Assembly (NCBI GenBank): GCA_942491105.1
Contig: CALNZX010000001.1
Span: 310,001-374,000, forward strand
Origin: JBBEAM01 sp942491105
Lineage (GTDB): Bacteria > Pseudomonadota > Alphaproteobacteria > Kiloniellales > DSM-21159
Direction of reading: 5' to 3'
Length of the DNA: 64,000 nt
The translations under genes were made by a program, and so were the position numbers. How positions within the stretch are numbered: position 1 is the stretch's first letter; each line of letters starts with the position of its first letter. The notes beneath the pieces were generated by a model. That model was not told where the DNA came from. It searched no databases and worked only from the letters and a program-made list of their open reading frames with translations. Of this stretch, positions 53,677 to 61,576 are shown piece after piece.

Positions 53677-54165
53677 TTATTCCGAACAGAGCGATAGCAG
53701 CCAGACCGGCAGGGTCAGGGCCGCCGCGAAGGCCGTGTTCTCAAACCAGAGAACCAGGATCAGAACGGCCTTGTTGATGTGATCGCAGATGCCGAAAAAG
53801 AGGATCTGCAGCACGCAGGCGATGAAGCCGACGGCGAACAGCATCGGCCAAGCCTGCAGCTGACCCGTGACAACCGCCACGGCGACCACGACCAGAGCCA
53901 TGCCTTTGATTTGAATGGCGCCGATCAGGGCCTTGCGCCGGTCCAGGCTGCTGTCCGCCAGGGCGAGCACCCGCCAGGTTACGAAGCCCGAGGCCGACAG
54001 CAGCACCGCCGGCCAGAGCCAGGTCAGGACCGCCCGGCCGTTGCCGCAGACTGCGTCGAACAGGCCGGTGTTGACGCTGGTCCAGAGCAGCATGCCTACG
54101 GCGGCGTAGAAGCAGCATAGCCATGCCAGCGCCGTAGCGGGGCGAGCAGCGGCCACGACGGTCAT
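53677..54165 (-). CDS. Small multi-pass membrane protein, unknown function
   Basis: 162 residues with five or so hydrophobic segments (about 10-30, 42-66, 84-104, 108-128 and 136-158). A conserved-looking K-A-L-I-G-A-I-Q-I-K-G loop and H-I-N-K-A end lie between segments. There is no cleavable signal and no motif that I recognise. It lies between the Coq10-like gene and lipA, 15 bases from lipA, so it is probably co-transcribed with them. Confidence 0.65.
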   Translation of the reverse strand: MTVVAAARPATALAWLCCFYAAVGMLLWTSVNTGLFDAVCGNGRAVLTWLWPAVLLSASGFVTWRVLALADSSLDRRKALIGAIQIKGMALVVVAVAVVTGQLQAWPMLFAVGFIACVLQILFFGICDHINKAVLILVLWFENTAFAAALTLPVWLLSLCSE

Positions 54166-54180
54166 TGGCCGGGCACGGGG

Positions 54181-55134
54181 TCAGCCTGCCGCGGCAAGCT
54201 TTGCCTCTCGGTTGGCGCGCAGGGTCTCGAAGTCCGAATCGGCGTGATAGGAGGAACGAGTCAAGGGCGAGGAGGAAACCATCAGGAAGCCCTTCAGATA
54301 GGCGCGCTCCTCGTAAGCCTTGAACTCCTCAGGCGTGATAAAGCGGTCGATGACGTGGTGCTTCGGCGTCGGCTGCAGGTACTGCCCGATGGTCATGAAG
54401 TCGACGTCCGCCGAACGCAGGTCGTCCATCACCTGATAGACCTCTTCCTTCTTCTCGCCGAGGCCGACCATGATACCCGACTTGGTAAAAATCGTCGGGT
54501 CCAGGCGCTTGACCTGGTCGAGCAGGCGCAGCGAATGGAAGTAACGCGCGCCGGGCCGGACCTCGTGATAAAGGCCCGGAACGGTTTCCAGGTTGTGGTT
54601 GAAGACATCGGGCCGCGCCTCGACGACCAACTCCAGCGCGCCGTCCTTGCGCAGGAAGTCGGGGGTCAGCACCTCAATGGTGGTGTCCGGCGCGGCCTTG
54701 CGGATCGCCCGGATGGTCTCGGCGAAATGCGCCGCGCCGCCATCGTCCAGGTCGTCCCGGTCGACCGAGGTCACCACGATGTGCTTCAGGCCGAGCTTCG
54801 CCGCCGCCTGCCCCACGTTGAAGGGCTCGAAGGGGTTGAGCGGGCCCGGCTTGCCGGTGGCCACGTTGCAGAAAGTACAGGCCCGGGTACAGGTCTCGCC
54901 CATGATCATCATGGTGGCGTGCTTCTTCGACCAGCACTCGCCGATGTTCGGACAGGCCGCCTCCTCGCAGACGGTCACCAGCTTGTTCTCGCGGATGATG
55001 TCGCGGGTGTCCTTGTACCCCTGGGAGGTCGGTGCCTTGACGCGAATCCATGCCGGCTTGCGCTGGATGGGGTTGTCGGGCTTGTGCGCCTTCTCCGGGT
55101 GACGGACGCGCTTTTCGCTTTCGATATCGGCCAT
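54181..55134 (-). CDS. lipA: Lipoyl synthase
   Basis: 317-residue radical-SAM enzyme. The auxiliary [4Fe-4S] cysteines are C56, C61 and C67 (C-E-E-A-A-C-P-N-I-G-E-C), the radical-SAM cysteines C82-x3-C86-x2-C89. It inserts two sulfurs into octanoyl groups on E2 and on other lipoyl domains. It directly follows lpd, so the enzyme that makes the cofactor is encoded with the complex that uses it. Confidence 0.98.
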   Translation of the reverse strand: MADIESEKRVRHPEKAHKPDNPIQRKPAWIRVKAPTSQGYKDTRDIIRENKLVTVCEEAACPNIGECWSKKHATMMIMGETCTRACTFCNVATGKPGPLNPFEPFNVGQAAAKLGLKHIVVTSVDRDDLDDGGAAHFAETIRAIRKAAPDTTIEVLTPDFLRKDGALELVVEARPDVFNHNLETVPGLYHEVRPGARYFHSLRLLDQVKRLDPTIFTKSGIMVGLGEKKEEVYQVMDDLRSADVDFMTIGQYLQPTPKHHVIDRFITPEEFKAYEERAYLKGFLMVSSSPLTRSSYHADSDFETLRANREAKLAAAG

Positions 55135-55137
55135 GGC

Positions 55138-56541
55138 TTACATATGGATCACACGGCCGTAGGCGTCCAGCACGCTCTCGTGCATCATCTCGGAGAGCGT
55201 GGGATGCGGGAAGACCGTGTGGAACAGCTCCTCCTCGGTGGTCTCCAGGTTCATCGCCACGACGAAGCCCTGGATCAGCTCGGTAACCTCGGCGCCGACC
55301 ATGTGGGCGCCAAGCAGCTGGCCGGTCTTTTCGTCGAAGATCGTCTTGACCATGCCCTGGTCCTCGCCGAGCGCGATGGCCTTGCCGTTGCCGACGAAGG
55401 GAAAGCGCCCGACCTTGACCTTGTAGCCGGCTTCCTTGGCCTTGGCTTCGCTCAGGCCGACGGAAGCGATCTGCGGATGGCAGTAGGTGCAGCCGGGGAT
55501 CAGCTCCTTCTTCATCGGGTGCGCATCCTTGCCGGCGATCTTCTCGACGCAGATCACCCCCTCGTGCTCGGCCTTGTGAGCCAGCATCGGCGGCCCGGCG
55601 ACATCGCCGATCGCATAGACGCCCTTCTCGTCGGTGCGCCCGTAGCCGTCAGCGACGATGCAGCCGCGGTCGGTTTTCACCTTGGTGGTCTCGAGGCCGA
55701 TGTCCTCGATATTGCCCTGGACGCCGACGGCGGAGATCAGGCGCTCGGCGGTGATCTCCTGCTTCTCGCCCTTCTCGCTCTCCAGGGTCGCGGTGATCTC
55801 GTTCTTGCCCTTCTTGACCCCCGTGACCTTGGTCGAGGTCAGGATTTTGATGCCCTGCTTTTCGAATTGCTTGCGGGCGAAGGCGGCGATTTCCGCGTCC
55901 TCGGCCGGAAGGATCTGCGGCACCACCTCGACCACGGTCACCTCGGCGCCGAGGGTGCGGTAGAAGGAGGCGAACTCGATGCCGATGGCGCCGGAGCCCA
56001 TCACCAGAACCGACTTCGGCATGGTCTCGGGGACCATGGCCTCGAAGTAGGTCCAGATCAGCTTCTTGTCCGGTTCGATGCCCTTGAGCACGCGCGGGCG
56101 CGCGCCGGTCGCCAGGATGATATGCTTGGCACTGTAGTCGCCAATTTTCTTGCCGTCCTTGCTGACACTTAACTTGCCAGGGCCATTCAGCTTGCCCTCG
56201 CCGTCGATCACGGTGACCTTGTTCTTCTTCAACAGGTGCCCGACGCCGCCGTTGAGCCGCCCGGAAACCTTGCGCGAGCGCTTCACCACCTCGGCGATAT
56301 CGAAGCCCGGCTTTTCGCAGGACAGGCCATAGTCCTTGGCGTGGCTCATCAGGTGATAGACCTCGGCGGAGCGCAGCAGCGCCTTGGTCGGGATGCAGCC
56401 CCAGTTCAGGCAGATGCCGCCGAGATGCTGTTTCTCGACCACGGCGGTCTTCAGACCGAGCTGGGCGGCCCGGATCGCGGCGACGTAACCGCCCGGTCCG
56501 CCGCCGACGATGATCACCTCGAAGTTGCTGTCCTCGGCCAT
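55138..56541 (-). CDS. lpd: Dihydrolipoyl dehydrogenase (E3)
   Basis: 467 residues. FAD motif G-G-G-P-G-G-Y at 13-19, redox disulfide C44-x4-C49 in G-G-I-C-L-N-W-G-C-I-P-T-K, NAD motif G-S-G-A-I-G-I-E, and the C-terminal H-P-T-L-S-E catalytic His-Glu pair. It reoxidises dihydrolipoamide of the pyruvate dehydrogenase complex. Located between pdhC and lipA. Confidence 0.98.
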   Translation of the reverse strand: MAEDSNFEVIIVGGGPGGYVAAIRAAQLGLKTAVVEKQHLGGICLNWGCIPTKALLRSAEVYHLMSHAKDYGLSCEKPGFDIAEVVKRSRKVSGRLNGGVGHLLKKNKVTVIDGEGKLNGPGKLSVSKDGKKIGDYSAKHIILATGARPRVLKGIEPDKKLIWTYFEAMVPETMPKSVLVMGSGAIGIEFASFYRTLGAEVTVVEVVPQILPAEDAEIAAFARKQFEKQGIKILTSTKVTGVKKGKNEITATLESEKGEKQEITAERLISAVGVQGNIEDIGLETTKVKTDRGCIVADGYGRTDEKGVYAIGDVAGPPMLAHKAEHEGVICVEKIAGKDAHPMKKELIPGCTYCHPQIASVGLSEAKAKEAGYKVKVGRFPFVGNGKAIALGEDQGMVKTIFDEKTGQLLGAHMVGAEVTELIQGFVVAMNLETTEEELFHTVFPHPTLSEMMHESVLDAYGRVIHM

Positions 56542-56551
56542 CGCTTTCTCC

Positions 56552-57907
56552 CTAGAGCAACATGGTCAGCGGGTCTTCGATCAGCTTCTTGAAGGCGGCC
56601 ATGTACGCGGCGCCGACGGCGCCGTCGACCACCCGGTGATCGACCGAAAGCGTGCAGGACATCACCGTCGCGACCGCAAGAGCGCCGTCCTTGACCACCG
56701 GGCGCTGTTCGCCCGCCCCGACCGCCAGGATGCAGCCCTGGGGCGGGTTGATGATCGCCTCGAAGTGCTTGATCCCGAACATGCCCAGGTTGGAGACCGA
56801 GAAGGTTCCGCCCTGATACTCCTCGGGCTTCAGCTTGCCGTCGCGGGCGCGCAGCGCGAGGTCCTTCATCTCGTTGGAGATCGCGGCCAGGCCCTTGCCC
56901 TCGGCGGCCTTGACGATCGGCGTGATCAGGCCGCTCGGCGTCGCCACCGCGACCGAGATGTCGGCATGCTTGTAGAACAGCATGCCCTCGGGGTCGTAGG
57001 AGGCATTGGCCGCCGGCACCTTCTTCAGCGCCAGCGCGGCAGCCCGGATGACGAAGTCGTTGACCGAGAGCTTGTAGGCGTCGTCGGAGCGGCTGTTCAG
57101 GTCCTTGCGCACCTTCAGCAGCTCGTCCACCTCGCAGTCGATGGTGAGGTAGAAGTGCGGCACGGTCTGCTTGGATTCCGAAAGCCGCGCGGCGATGGTT
57201 TTGCGCATCTTCGACAGCGGCTCGAGCTCGTATTCCATGCCCAGGGCATCGGCCAAGGCCTTGGCCGAAGGGCCCGCGGCAGCCGCTTGGGCCGGTGCCG
57301 AGGGCGCGGTGGCTTGCGGCGCAGCCGTCGGCGCGGCCTCGGTTGCCTTGCCATCTCGCGCAGCCTCGATATCGGCCTTGACGATCCGGCCGTGCGGGCC
57401 ACTGCCCTGCAGCTTGGCGAGATCGAGGCCGGCCTGCTTGGCCATGCGTCTGGCCAGCGGCGAGGCGAAAATCCGCTCGCCGTCGCCAGCGGGCTCCTGC
57501 ACCTGTTCCTGCGTCTGCTTCTCCTGCTTGGGCGCGGGCGCTTTTTCTTCCTGTTTCGGCGCCGACTCTTCCTTCTTTTCCGCGGTGTCGTCCGTGTCCT
57601 CGGACTTCGGCGCGGAAGGCGCGTCGGCCTTGGCCGCGGCGACATCGATATCGCCGGCGCTCTCGCCTTCTTCCAGCAGGATGGCGATCACCGAGTTGAC
57701 GGCGACCCCCTCGGTACCTTCGGCGACCAGTATCTTGCCGATGGTCCCTTCCTCGACGGCTTCCACTTCCATGGTGGCTTTGTCGGTCTCGATCTCGGCG
57801 ATTACGTCACCGGACTTGATGGCATCGCCCTCCTTGACCTGCCACGTGGCAAGCGTCCCCTCCGTCATCGTAGGCGACAGGGCCGGCATCAGAATGTTCA
57901 CGGTCAT
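56552..57907 (-). CDS. pdhC: Pyruvate dehydrogenase E2, dihydrolipoyllysine acetyltransferase
   Basis: 451 residues: one N-terminal lipoyl domain (lipoyl-lysine K43 in E-T-D-K-A-T-M), a long Ala/Pro/Glu/Lys linker, a peripheral-subunit-binding domain (F-A-S-P-L-A-R-R-M-A) and the acyltransferase core with D-H-R-V-V-D-G. Its lipoyl domain is nearly identical to the one encoded at the start of pdhB, suggesting duplication or gene conversion. Confidence 0.98.
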   Translation of the reverse strand: MTVNILMPALSPTMTEGTLATWQVKEGDAIKSGDVIAEIETDKATMEVEAVEEGTIGKILVAEGTEGVAVNSVIAILLEEGESAGDIDVAAAKADAPSAPKSEDTDDTAEKKEESAPKQEEKAPAPKQEKQTQEQVQEPAGDGERIFASPLARRMAKQAGLDLAKLQGSGPHGRIVKADIEAARDGKATEAAPTAAPQATAPSAPAQAAAAGPSAKALADALGMEYELEPLSKMRKTIAARLSESKQTVPHFYLTIDCEVDELLKVRKDLNSRSDDAYKLSVNDFVIRAAALALKKVPAANASYDPEGMLFYKHADISVAVATPSGLITPIVKAAEGKGLAAISNEMKDLALRARDGKLKPEEYQGGTFSVSNLGMFGIKHFEAIINPPQGCILAVGAGEQRPVVKDGALAVATVMSCTLSVDHRVVDGAVGAAYMAAFKKLIEDPLTMLL

Positions 57908-57925
57908 GGTCTTTCCTCCGGCCTC

Positions 57926-59083
57926 TTAATCGGCGTAGCAGACTTGCTTGGCCGCCTCGACGATCAACGGCGACTGCGGCAAGGCAAGCTGTTCCAGATT
58001 GGCGGCGTAGGGCAAGGGCACATCGGCGCCGCACACCCGTTTGACCGGCGCGTCGAGGTAATCGAAGGCCTCCTCCATCATCCGGGCCGCGATCTCCGCG
58101 CCGATGCCGGCGGAGGGCCAGCCCTCCTCGCAGGAAACGATGCGGTTGGTCTTCTTCACGGACTCGACGATGGTCGCGGTGTCCAGGGGACGCAGCGAGC
58201 GCAGGTCGATGACCTCGGCGTCGATGCCCTCCTCGGCCAGCTTTTCGGCGGCCTCCAGAGCGCGCCCGACCATGATCGAAAAAGCCACGATGGTGACGTC
58301 GGAACCCTGGCGCACCACCTTGGCCTTGCCGATGGGAACGATCCAGTCCTCGGAAACCGGCACCTCGAAGGACTGGCCGTAGAGGATTTCGTTCTCCAGG
58401 AAGATCACCGGGTTGGGATCGCGGATCGCCGCCTTGAGCAGGCCCTTGGCGTCGGCCGCCGACCAGGGCGAAACCACCTTGAGGCCGGGAACGTGGGCGT
58501 ACCAGCTCGCGTAGCACTGGGAATGCTGGGCCGCGACCCGCGAGGCCGCGCCGTTGGGGCCGCGAAACACGATGGGATTCTGAATCTGCCCGCCGGACAT
58601 ATAGAGCGTCTTGGCCGAGGAGTTGATGATCTGGTCCATCGCCTGCATGGCGAAGTTGAAGGTCATGAACTCGACGATGGGCCGCAGGCCGTACATCGCG
58701 GCGCCGGCGGCCAGGCCGGTGAAGCCGTGCTCGGTGATCGGGGTATCGATCACCCGCTTGGCGCCGAACTCCTGCAGCAGGTTCTGGGTGACTTTGTAGG
58801 CGCCCTGATACTCGGCGACCTCCTCGCCCATGACGAAGACCTTTTCGTCGCGGCGCATTTCCTCGGCCATGGCGTCGCGCAGCGCTTCACGCACGGTCAG
58901 AGTCGTCGTCTCGCCGTCCCATTCGGGCTCGGGCGGCGCCTGCTTCTTCGGCTTGGCGGGTTCTGAAGCGTCCGGCTTCGCGGACTTCTTGTCGCCGCCG
59001 CTCTCGCCTTTTTCCTCTTTGTCTTGCGCCGGAGGAGACGCGCTTTCCGCCTTCTCGGCTGGCGCCTTCGAGGGCGCTGGCAT
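57926..59083 (-). CDS. pdhB: Pyruvate dehydrogenase E1 beta, catalytic part
   Basis: 385-codon frame holding the complete E1 beta fold: T-V-R-E-A-L-R-D-A-M-A-E-E-M, the V-F-V-M-G-E-E-V-A thiamine-diphosphate segment, the D-T-P-I-T-E-H-G-F region and a D-L-R-S-L-R-P-L-D end. With E1 alpha it decarboxylates pyruvate. In Alphaproteobacteria the gene normally starts with a lipoyl domain; here that domain is present directly upstream but in another frame. The junction is in the Ala/Pro/Lys linker. The ATG at 59083 lies in that linker and has only a weak ribosome site, so as written the E1 beta part would need internal initiation or frameshifting. Confidence 0.93.
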   Translation of the reverse strand: MPAPSKAPAEKAESASPPAQDKEEKGESGGDKKSAKPDASEPAKPKKQAPPEPEWDGETTTLTVREALRDAMAEEMRRDEKVFVMGEEVAEYQGAYKVTQNLLQEFGAKRVIDTPITEHGFTGLAAGAAMYGLRPIVEFMTFNFAMQAMDQIINSSAKTLYMSGGQIQNPIVFRGPNGAASRVAAQHSQCYASWYAHVPGLKVVSPWSAADAKGLLKAAIRDPNPVIFLENEILYGQSFEVPVSEDWIVPIGKAKVVRQGSDVTIVAFSIMVGRALEAAEKLAEEGIDAEVIDLRSLRPLDTATIVESVKKTNRIVSCEEGWPSAGIGAEIAARMMEEAFDYLDAPVKRVCGADVPLPYAANLEQLALPQSPLIVEAAKQVCYAD

Positions 59084-59330
59084 CTTCGCCGTCTTCGAGC
59101 AGCAGAGCGATCACCGCGTTGACGGCGACGCCTTCGGTGCCCTCGGCAACCAGGATCTTGCCCAGGGTGCCTTCCTCGACGGCTTCCACTTCCATGGTCG
59201 CCTTGTCGGTCTCGATTTCGGCGATGGCGTCGCCGGACTTGATCGCGTCGCCCTCGGACTTCAGCCACTTGGCCAGGGTGCCCTCGGTCATGGTCGGCGA
59301 GAGCGCCGGCATCAGGATTTCGACTGGCAT
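58887..59330 (-). pseudogene. pdhB: N-terminal lipoyl domain of PdhB, out of frame with the rest
   Basis: From the ATG at 59330, residues 1-85 form a perfect lipoyl domain (M-P-V-E-I-L-M-P-A-L-S-P-T-M, lipoyl-lysine in E-T-D-K-A-T-M). After A-V-I-A-L-L-L-E-D-G-E-D-A the frame becomes arginine-rich nonsense and ends at 58887. Removing one C from the CCC run at 59072-59074 (GGG on the plus strand) joins the frame smoothly to the E1 beta linker (E-D-A-S-A-S-K-A-P-A-E). The most likely explanations are a one-base insertion or a sequencing error in a GC-rich linker. Confidence 0.85.
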
Positions 59331-59355
59331 GCTTTTCGTACTCCCTTACGCCGGC

Positions 59356-60456
59356 CTAGGCCGCGTCTTCTTCGGTGTAGACGTCGGTCCAGAGCGCCTC
59401 GGGATCCGGCTCGGCGCTGGTCTGCGCGAAATCGGCGGCTTCCGAGACGATGCCCTTGACCTCCTTGTCGAGTTCCTTGAGCTCGGCCTCGCTGGCAAGA
59501 CCGTTTTCGACCAGGACGTGGCTCAGGCGTTCGATCGGATCGTGCTCGGTGCGCATCTTCTGCACCTCTTCCTTGCTGCGGTACTTGGCCGGATCGGACA
59601 TCGAGTGGCCGCGATAGCGGTAGGTCGACATCTCCATGATGTAGGGACCCTTGCCGCTCTTGGCGTGGGCCACGGCCTTCTCTCCCGCCGCCTTGACCGC
59701 CAGCACGTCCATGCCGTCGACCTGGACGCCGGGAATGCCGTAGGCCTGACCGCGGTGATACAGCTCCTGGCTCTTGGCCGAGGAGCGCTCGATTGAGGTG
59801 CCCATGCCGTACTTGTTGTTCTCGATGATATAGACCACCGGAATCTTCCACAGCGCGGCCATGTTGAAGGATTCGTAAACCTGTCCCTGGTTCAAGGCGC
59901 CGTCGCCGAGATAGGTCAGGCAGACGGTGCCTTCCTCCAGGTAGTTCATGGCGAAGGCGACGCCGGTGCCGATGGGTACCTGGGCGCCGACGATGCCGTG
60001 GCCGCCGAAGAACTTCTTCTCGCGGCTGAACATGTGCATCGAGCCGCCCTTGCCCTTGGAATAGCCGGTGCGCCGGCCGGTCAGCTCGGCCATCACGCCC
60101 TTCGGGTCCATGCCGGTCGCCAGCATGTGTCCGTGATCCCGGTAGGAGGTCACGACGCCGTCCTCGCCATCGGCGATGGCGGCCTGCATACCGACCACCA
60201 CGGCTTCCTGTCCGATGTAGAGATGGCAGAAGCCGCCGATCAGACCCATGCCGTACATCTGCCCGGCCTTCTCCTCGAAGCGGCGAATCAACAGCATGTC
60301 GCGGTAAAGCTGCAGCAGGTCCTTCTTGTCGTGTTTCTTGGCCTGGTCCGCCTGGCGGTGCACGGCCGACTTGGCGGTTTTTTTCGCCGGCGATTTCTTC
60401 GTCGCGGAATTTTTGCGCGCGGGCGTGGCGGCGCCGGTGGCTTTCTTCTCGGCCAT
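59356..60456 (-). CDS. pdhA: Pyruvate dehydrogenase E1 alpha
   Basis: 366 residues. After a Lys/Ala-rich N-terminal extension of about 45 residues (of the histone-tail-like type), the E1 alpha fold shows R-R-F-E-E-K-A, Y-R-D-H-G-H and the thiamine-diphosphate motif G-D-G-A-L-N-Q-G...E-N-N. First gene of the pdhA-pdhB-pdhC-lpd-lipA operon. Confidence 0.98.
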   Translation of the reverse strand: MAEKKATGAATPARKNSATKKSPAKKTAKSAVHRQADQAKKHDKKDLLQLYRDMLLIRRFEEKAGQMYGMGLIGGFCHLYIGQEAVVVGMQAAIADGEDGVVTSYRDHGHMLATGMDPKGVMAELTGRRTGYSKGKGGSMHMFSREKKFFGGHGIVGAQVPIGTGVAFAMNYLEEGTVCLTYLGDGALNQGQVYESFNMAALWKIPVVYIIENNKYGMGTSIERSSAKSQELYHRGQAYGIPGVQVDGMDVLAVKAAGEKAVAHAKSGKGPYIMEMSTYRYRGHSMSDPAKYRSKEEVQKMRTEHDPIERLSHVLVENGLASEAELKELDKEVKGIVSEAADFAQTSAEPDPEALWTDVYTEEDAA

Positions 60457-60543
60457 GGGGTCCTCCCTATGAGACCAATGGGCCTTTACGGCCGTTTCAT
60501 GTCCCAGGCTCCCGCTTTTCGTGCGGCTTGCAGCACTGGAACG

Positions 60544-60555
60544 CTGTCATGACAG
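60544..60555. promoter_or_regulatory. Palindrome at the pdhA start site, candidate operator
   Basis: Perfect 12-base palindrome CTGTCATGACAG starting 3 bases downstream of the predicted pdhA -10 box. The position suits a repressor that senses pyruvate or a related signal. It does not match the E. coli PdhR consensus. The binding protein is unknown. Confidence 0.4.
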
Positions 60556-60557
60556 GG

Positions 60558-60586
60558 AGAATAGTGCCTTTGAAGGCTTGCGACAA
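60558..60586 (-). promoter_or_regulatory. pdhA promoter candidate
   Basis: TTGTCG (60586-60581), 17-base spacer, TATTCT (60563-60558) on the minus strand, about 100 bases upstream of the pdhA ATG. The eno promoter candidate has the same -35. Confidence 0.55.
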
Positions 60587-60636
60587 GGAGGTAGAAGCTG
60601 CTGTAAATAAAGAAGAAACAGGAAATTAACTTAGTA

Positions 60637-60648
60637 TTGATTAATCAA
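60637..60648. promoter_or_regulatory. AT-rich palindrome over the ftsB stop
   Basis: Perfect 12-base palindrome TTGATTAATCAA overlapping the ftsB stop codon. There is no GC stem or T run, so it is not a terminator. It could be a regulator site upstream of the pdh promoter. Confidence 0.3.
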
Positions 60649-60970
60649 CTTGATTCGGCCTGTTCAGATAGATAACCCGCTCATTGGGGCGACCGTAGTT
60701 GAGCAGGGTGCGCGCCTGTTCTTCCAGCATATCGGGATCGAGGGACTCGGAGGAAAGCAGGCTGACGCGATGTTCCAGGACGGCGCGATCTTCGCCCACC
60801 TGCTGCGCGATCTGCTCGGCGCTTTCCAGCTCGCTGTTGAGCTTGATGAAAGCGAGGACACCCCGCTCGCCTTCGATAGCGTGGTAGGCGAAGTAGGCCA
60901 CGGCCAGGGCCGCGGCGACTTGCGGCGCCACTTGGCGAATACGTTTGCGGGTTTCCCGAAGCACGCTCAT
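60641..60970 (-). CDS. ftsB: FtsB/DivIC-family cell-division protein
   Basis: 109 residues: one membrane segment near 15-32, a coiled-coil from about 40 to 78 and the C-terminal L-D-P-D-M-L-E-E-Q-A-R segment of the septum-formation-initiator family. It links division proteins FtsQ and FtsL. It lies between pdhA and eno, as is usual in Alphaproteobacteria. Confidence 0.9.
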   Translation of the reverse strand: MSVLRETRKRIRQVAPQVAAALAVAYFAYHAIEGERGVLAFIKLNSELESAEQIAQQVGEDRAVLEHRVSLLSSESLDPDMLEEQARTLLNYGRPNERVIYLNRPNQVD

Positions 60971-61056
60971 GACCCCATGGAGTCAGGCTAAGCGACTCCG
61001 GTCAAGTTAAAAAAGAATCAGTGATGTCAGGAGCTTGGAGGCGTGGCGCAAAGGAC

Positions 61057-61572
61057 TCAGAATTCCCGTTTTGGACTCGCCTTGTTCCCCTCCCCGGCAA
61101 GAGCCAGGCGATAGGAAAATTCAACGGAATGGCTCTTGTCGTTCAGCGTTCGGGGCATTGCCGCGCGCGTGAAGCCGAGACGCTCGTAAAGTTTGTGCGC
61201 GGCGGCGAAGCGGGTGTCGGTCCAAAGCTCGATGGCCGAAACGCCCTTGAGGCGCGCGGAGGCGATTGCGTGCTCGGCGAGCTGCCTGCCCAGCCCCCTG
61301 CCCTGACGGTCCGGATCGACATAGAGGCGCTGCAGTTCCCAGGCACCGGCTGGCAGCGGCTTCCAGGCCACGCAGCCGAGACAGACGCCGTCTTCCTGCG
61401 CGACCCAGATTTCCCCGTGCTGCGCGGTGTAATGCGTGGCGATCCGGTTCAACTCCGGCATCTCGCCTTCGACATCGAAGACACAGCCCGGATAGCGCGC
61501 GAAGCAGGCGCCGATGATCTCGACGATGCGCGGCGAATCCGCGTCGCGCGCTGCGCGCAAGGCCGCCGGCAT
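61057..61572 (-). CDS. GNAT-family N-acetyltransferase
   Basis: 171 residues. The acetyl-CoA loop reads R-Q-G-R-G-L-G-R-Q-L and is followed by A-H-K-L-Y-E-R-L-G-F, as in GNAT enzymes. The substrate is unknown. It follows eno by 4 bases, so the two are probably co-transcribed. Confidence 0.9.
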   Translation of the reverse strand: MPAALRAARDADSPRIVEIIGACFARYPGCVFDVEGEMPELNRIATHYTAQHGEIWVAQEDGVCLGCVAWKPLPAGAWELQRLYVDPDRQGRGLGRQLAEHAIASARLKGVSAIELWTDTRFAAAHKLYERLGFTRAAMPRTLNDKSHSVEFSYRLALAGEGNKASPKREF

Positions 61573-61576
61573 GCTG

